In this document: piece after piece, positions 6,267 to 7,563 of the stretch
Numbering within the stretch: position 1 is the stretch's first letter
Layout of the letters: each line of letters begins with the position of its first letter
Assembly: GCA_036279975.1 (NCBI GenBank)
Contig: DASURP010000012.1
Span: 1-7,563, forward strand
DNA length: 7,563 nt
Direction of reading: 5' to 3'
Source: 66-474 sp036279975
GTDB taxonomy: Bacteria > Pseudomonadota > Gammaproteobacteria > Xanthomonadales > Rhodanobacteraceae
Program-made: the position numbers and the translations under genes
Notes under the pieces: model-generated
Databases searched by the model: none
The model's input: the letters and a program-made list of their open reading frames with translations, nothing else
Told to the model about the DNA's origin: nothing

Positions 6267-7112
6267 TCAGAATCCCGCCGGCACGTACTTGAACCGCTGC
6301 ATCTGCCCGCGATGGTCGGCGACGATGCGTTGCACCTGCTCGCGGCTCAATGCTTCCCGCCACTGATTGGCGCGACCCTTGAAAAAAAACCGCGTTTTCC
6401 CGTCCACCGCCTCCATGAAGCCGTGTTTCTGTTCGAGCGATGACAGCGTCTGGAAAGACGTGTGCCGCACCGCCCGTTCGATGCGCGGCTTGTCCTGCCC
6501 CAAGCCGATCAGCCTTGCGACCTTGGCGAAATGTTTCGCGGGTTTCTCCAGCAGGTCCTCGTAACGCAGCACGATGATCTTGCCGGGCGACCGTTCGGCG
6601 GCGTCCGCCCAGCCCGATACGTGCGTGGACCATGAGCCGATCAAGTTGCTCACCGCCACCGCGTCGTTGATCGAAGCCACACGGTCATCGCCAAGCCGAG
6701 CGATGGCTTCGTCCTGGGTCAAGCCGAAGTGGTGGGTCATGCTGACCGCGACGTCCAGCGGGTTGCGCACCACGTAGACCGCTCCCGCCGTCACCTGCCA
6801 GTTGAACAGCGGCTGGCCCTCGAAGCTGCCACAGAAATTGTGCGTCATCACCAGCCGTGTGCCTTGCGCGCGCTGCGCGATCAGCGCGTGCACCTCGGGG
6901 CGCAACGCCGAAATCTCCTCGATCGTCAGTTCGGTGCTCGGCTTGCCGGCCAGCTCGGTGTAACGATCGGTGCGCGATTCCGCATCGGTGTAATCGCGGA
7001 TTTCATCCGGCCGCAGCGGATCCACCCGATTGGCCACGAGGTTGGCCAGGAACGCGCGCAGCCAGGTATTGCCGGATTTCGGATAAGACGCCAGCCAGAC
7101 GATACTGCCCAT
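6267..7112 (-). CDS. PAPS-dependent sulfotransferase domain protein
   Basis: This 281-residue protein is predicted to move a sulfuryl group from 3'-phosphoadenylyl sulfate (PAPS) to a hydroxyl or amine acceptor. The 5'-phosphosulfate loop is at residues 9-17 (SYPKSGNTW, with K12). H91 in RLVMTHN matches the catalytic His of the sulfotransferase fold. The 3'-phosphate site is VVRNPLDVAVS with R116 and S124. Near the C terminus FFFKGRANQW (242-251) resembles the KGxxGxW PAPS motif, with Asn at the second Gly position. There is no signal peptide or membrane helix. The start at 7112 is chosen because MGSIVWLASYPKSGNTW begins just before the loop as in the family; a possible GAAGGG lies 12 nt upstream. 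A longer in-frame start near 7268 would run into ssrA. The gene converges with the transporter gene (32 nt between stops; no clear terminator seen). The acceptor is unknown and no sugar or lipid pathway gene is nearby. Confidence 0.9.
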   Translation of the reverse strand: MGSIVWLASYPKSGNTWLRAFLANLVANRVDPLRPDEIRDYTDAESRTDRYTELAGKPSTELTIEEISALRPEVHALIAQRAQGTRLVMTHNFCGSFEGQPLFNWQVTAGAVYVVRNPLDVAVSMTHHFGLTQDEAIARLGDDRVASINDAVAVSNLIGSWSTHVSGWADAAERSPGKIIVLRYEDLLEKPAKHFAKVARLIGLGQDKPRIERAVRHTSFQTLSSLEQKHGFMEAVDGKTRFFFKGRANQWREALSREQVQRIVADHRGQMQRFKYVPAGF

Positions 7113-7169
7113 GCGTATGCCACGCCCTTCGTCGGATGAACCAACCCCGCATGATGCCAGCCGCCGCGA

Positions 7170-7198
7170 TTGATTTCCTGCCCGCCAGCCCGCATCAT
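7170..7198 (+). promoter_or_regulatory. Candidate sigma70 promoter of ssrA
   Basis: TTGATT (7170-7175) and CATCAT (7193-7198) are separated by 17 nt; each matches four of six consensus bases. The -10 box ends 10 nt before the mature tmRNA 5' end at 7209, compatible with a short processed leader. The 96-nt gap 7113-7208 must also hold the start region of the divergent sulfotransferase gene, for which I see no convincing promoter. The match is moderate and not tested. Confidence 0.4.
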
Positions 7199-7208
7199 GA
7201 TTGTCCCC

Positions 7209-7563
7209 GGGGGCGACCTGGCTTCGACGGGGGCTGTGAAGTAGCCTGGAGCATGCCGAGGGCGTCATCTTCCTCGTTAATCCGGTGGCAAAAAACTAGA
7301 CGCGAACGACGACGTCTACGCTCTGGCCGCTTAAGGCCTAAGCCCCGAACCCACTTGTGCTCGTGCTCGTGGATGTAGGGTCATCATCACGGGATCGTCG
7401 GTGGCTGCCGCGGGTCGGCCATCGGCCAAAACAAAACCGGCTGGTTCCGTGGTGCGCTTGGTCCAGCGTGCTGCCCCGGAACGAGATCGAACGCTGGGCT
7501 AAGCATGTAGCGCCGGGCGCGGAGCGCCTTCGGACGGGGGTTCGATTCCCCCCGCCTCCACCA
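7209..7563 (+). ncRNA. ssrA: Transfer-messenger RNA (tmRNA, SsrA)
   Basis: This 355-nt one-piece tmRNA acts with SmpB in trans-translation: it enters stalled ribosomes as an alanyl-tRNA mimic, then serves as mRNA for a degradation tag. The 5' GGGGGCG (7209-7215) pairs with the 3' CGCCTCC (7553-7559, one G-U), followed by A and an encoded CCA that ends the window. The T arm is GGGGG-TTCGATT-CCCCC (7536-7552). The D-loop-like CCTGGCTTCGACGGG, the GCAAAAAACTAGACGCGAAC stretch before and into the tag, and TAAGCATGTAG near the 3' end are hallmark conserved blocks. The tag frame runs 7302-7334. The region between the tag and the 3' domain (about 7335-7500) is GC-rich and holds the expected pseudoknots. 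Length and layout match E. coli (363 nt). Both ends are inferred from acceptor-stem pairing. The gene is complete. Confidence 0.97.
7302..7334 (+). other. tmRNA proteolysis-tag reading frame (ANDDVYALAA)
   Basis: The resume codon is GCG (7302-7304) and the frame ends at TAA (7332-7334). It encodes ANDDVYALAA, added after the charged alanine. The C-terminal ALAA is the end recognised by ClpXP and ClpA, and the AND start is the SspB-binding side in E. coli. It differs from the E. coli tag ANDENYALAA at Glu4 to Asp and Asn5 to Val. No separate ribosome binding site is needed. Confidence 0.93.

Noticed and set aside
7113..7268. N-terminal extension of the sulfotransferase up to 7268
   Set aside because: It would overlap the 5' end of ssrA, the extra residues are Arg/Ser-rich without family similarity, and the motif-proximal ATG at 7112 matches the usual family start.
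1..7563. CRISPR array, toxin-antitoxin pair, insertion sequence or anti-phage system
   Set aside because: No regularly spaced repeats, transposase or nuclease motifs, or small paired genes were seen; the window is filled by housekeeping and respiratory genes.

Overview
The window looks like chromosomal DNA from a GC-rich gammaproteobacterium. The Xanthomonadales (Rhodanobacter/Lysobacter-like) are my best guess, but this rests on high GC codon use, the gene order and an E. coli-like one-piece tmRNA. No single marker fixes the taxon.

Bases 1-4258 hold the end of a respiratory nitrate reductase operon in the order narG (3' end only), narH, narJ, narI, all on the + strand. narG and narH share one base, narH and narJ are 6 nt apart, and narJ and narI are 19 nt apart, which implies one transcript. 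Together they encode the membrane-bound quinol:nitrate oxidoreductase: NarG is the molybdenum catalytic subunit, NarH carries four Fe-S clusters, NarI is the dihaem quinol-oxidising membrane subunit and NarJ is the assembly chaperone. The cluster-binding cysteines of NarH and all four haem histidines of NarI are present.

Bases 4259-6234 hold two more + strand genes. After a 150-nt gap with two back-to-back hairpins comes a cytoplasmic parvulin-type (NifM/PpiC-like) peptidyl-prolyl isomerase, a type of gene known to follow narI in other nitrate respirers. Then, 17 nt on and across a perfect 12-nt palindrome, comes a ten-helix TDT/TehA/SLAC1-superfamily membrane protein. Its position invites the hypothesis that it moves nitrate, nitrite or another anion for nitrate respiration.

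Bases 6267-7112 hold a PAPS-dependent sulfotransferase on the - strand, converging on the transporter gene and apparently unrelated to nitrate respiration. Bases 7113-7208 carry a plausible promoter for ssrA, and 7209-7563 is a complete tmRNA gene whose encoded tag is ANDDVYALAA. The window ends exactly at its genomic CCA. I see no CRISPR array, insertion sequence or defence system. The most interesting items are the putative nitrate-linked channel, the tandem hairpins and the palindrome.
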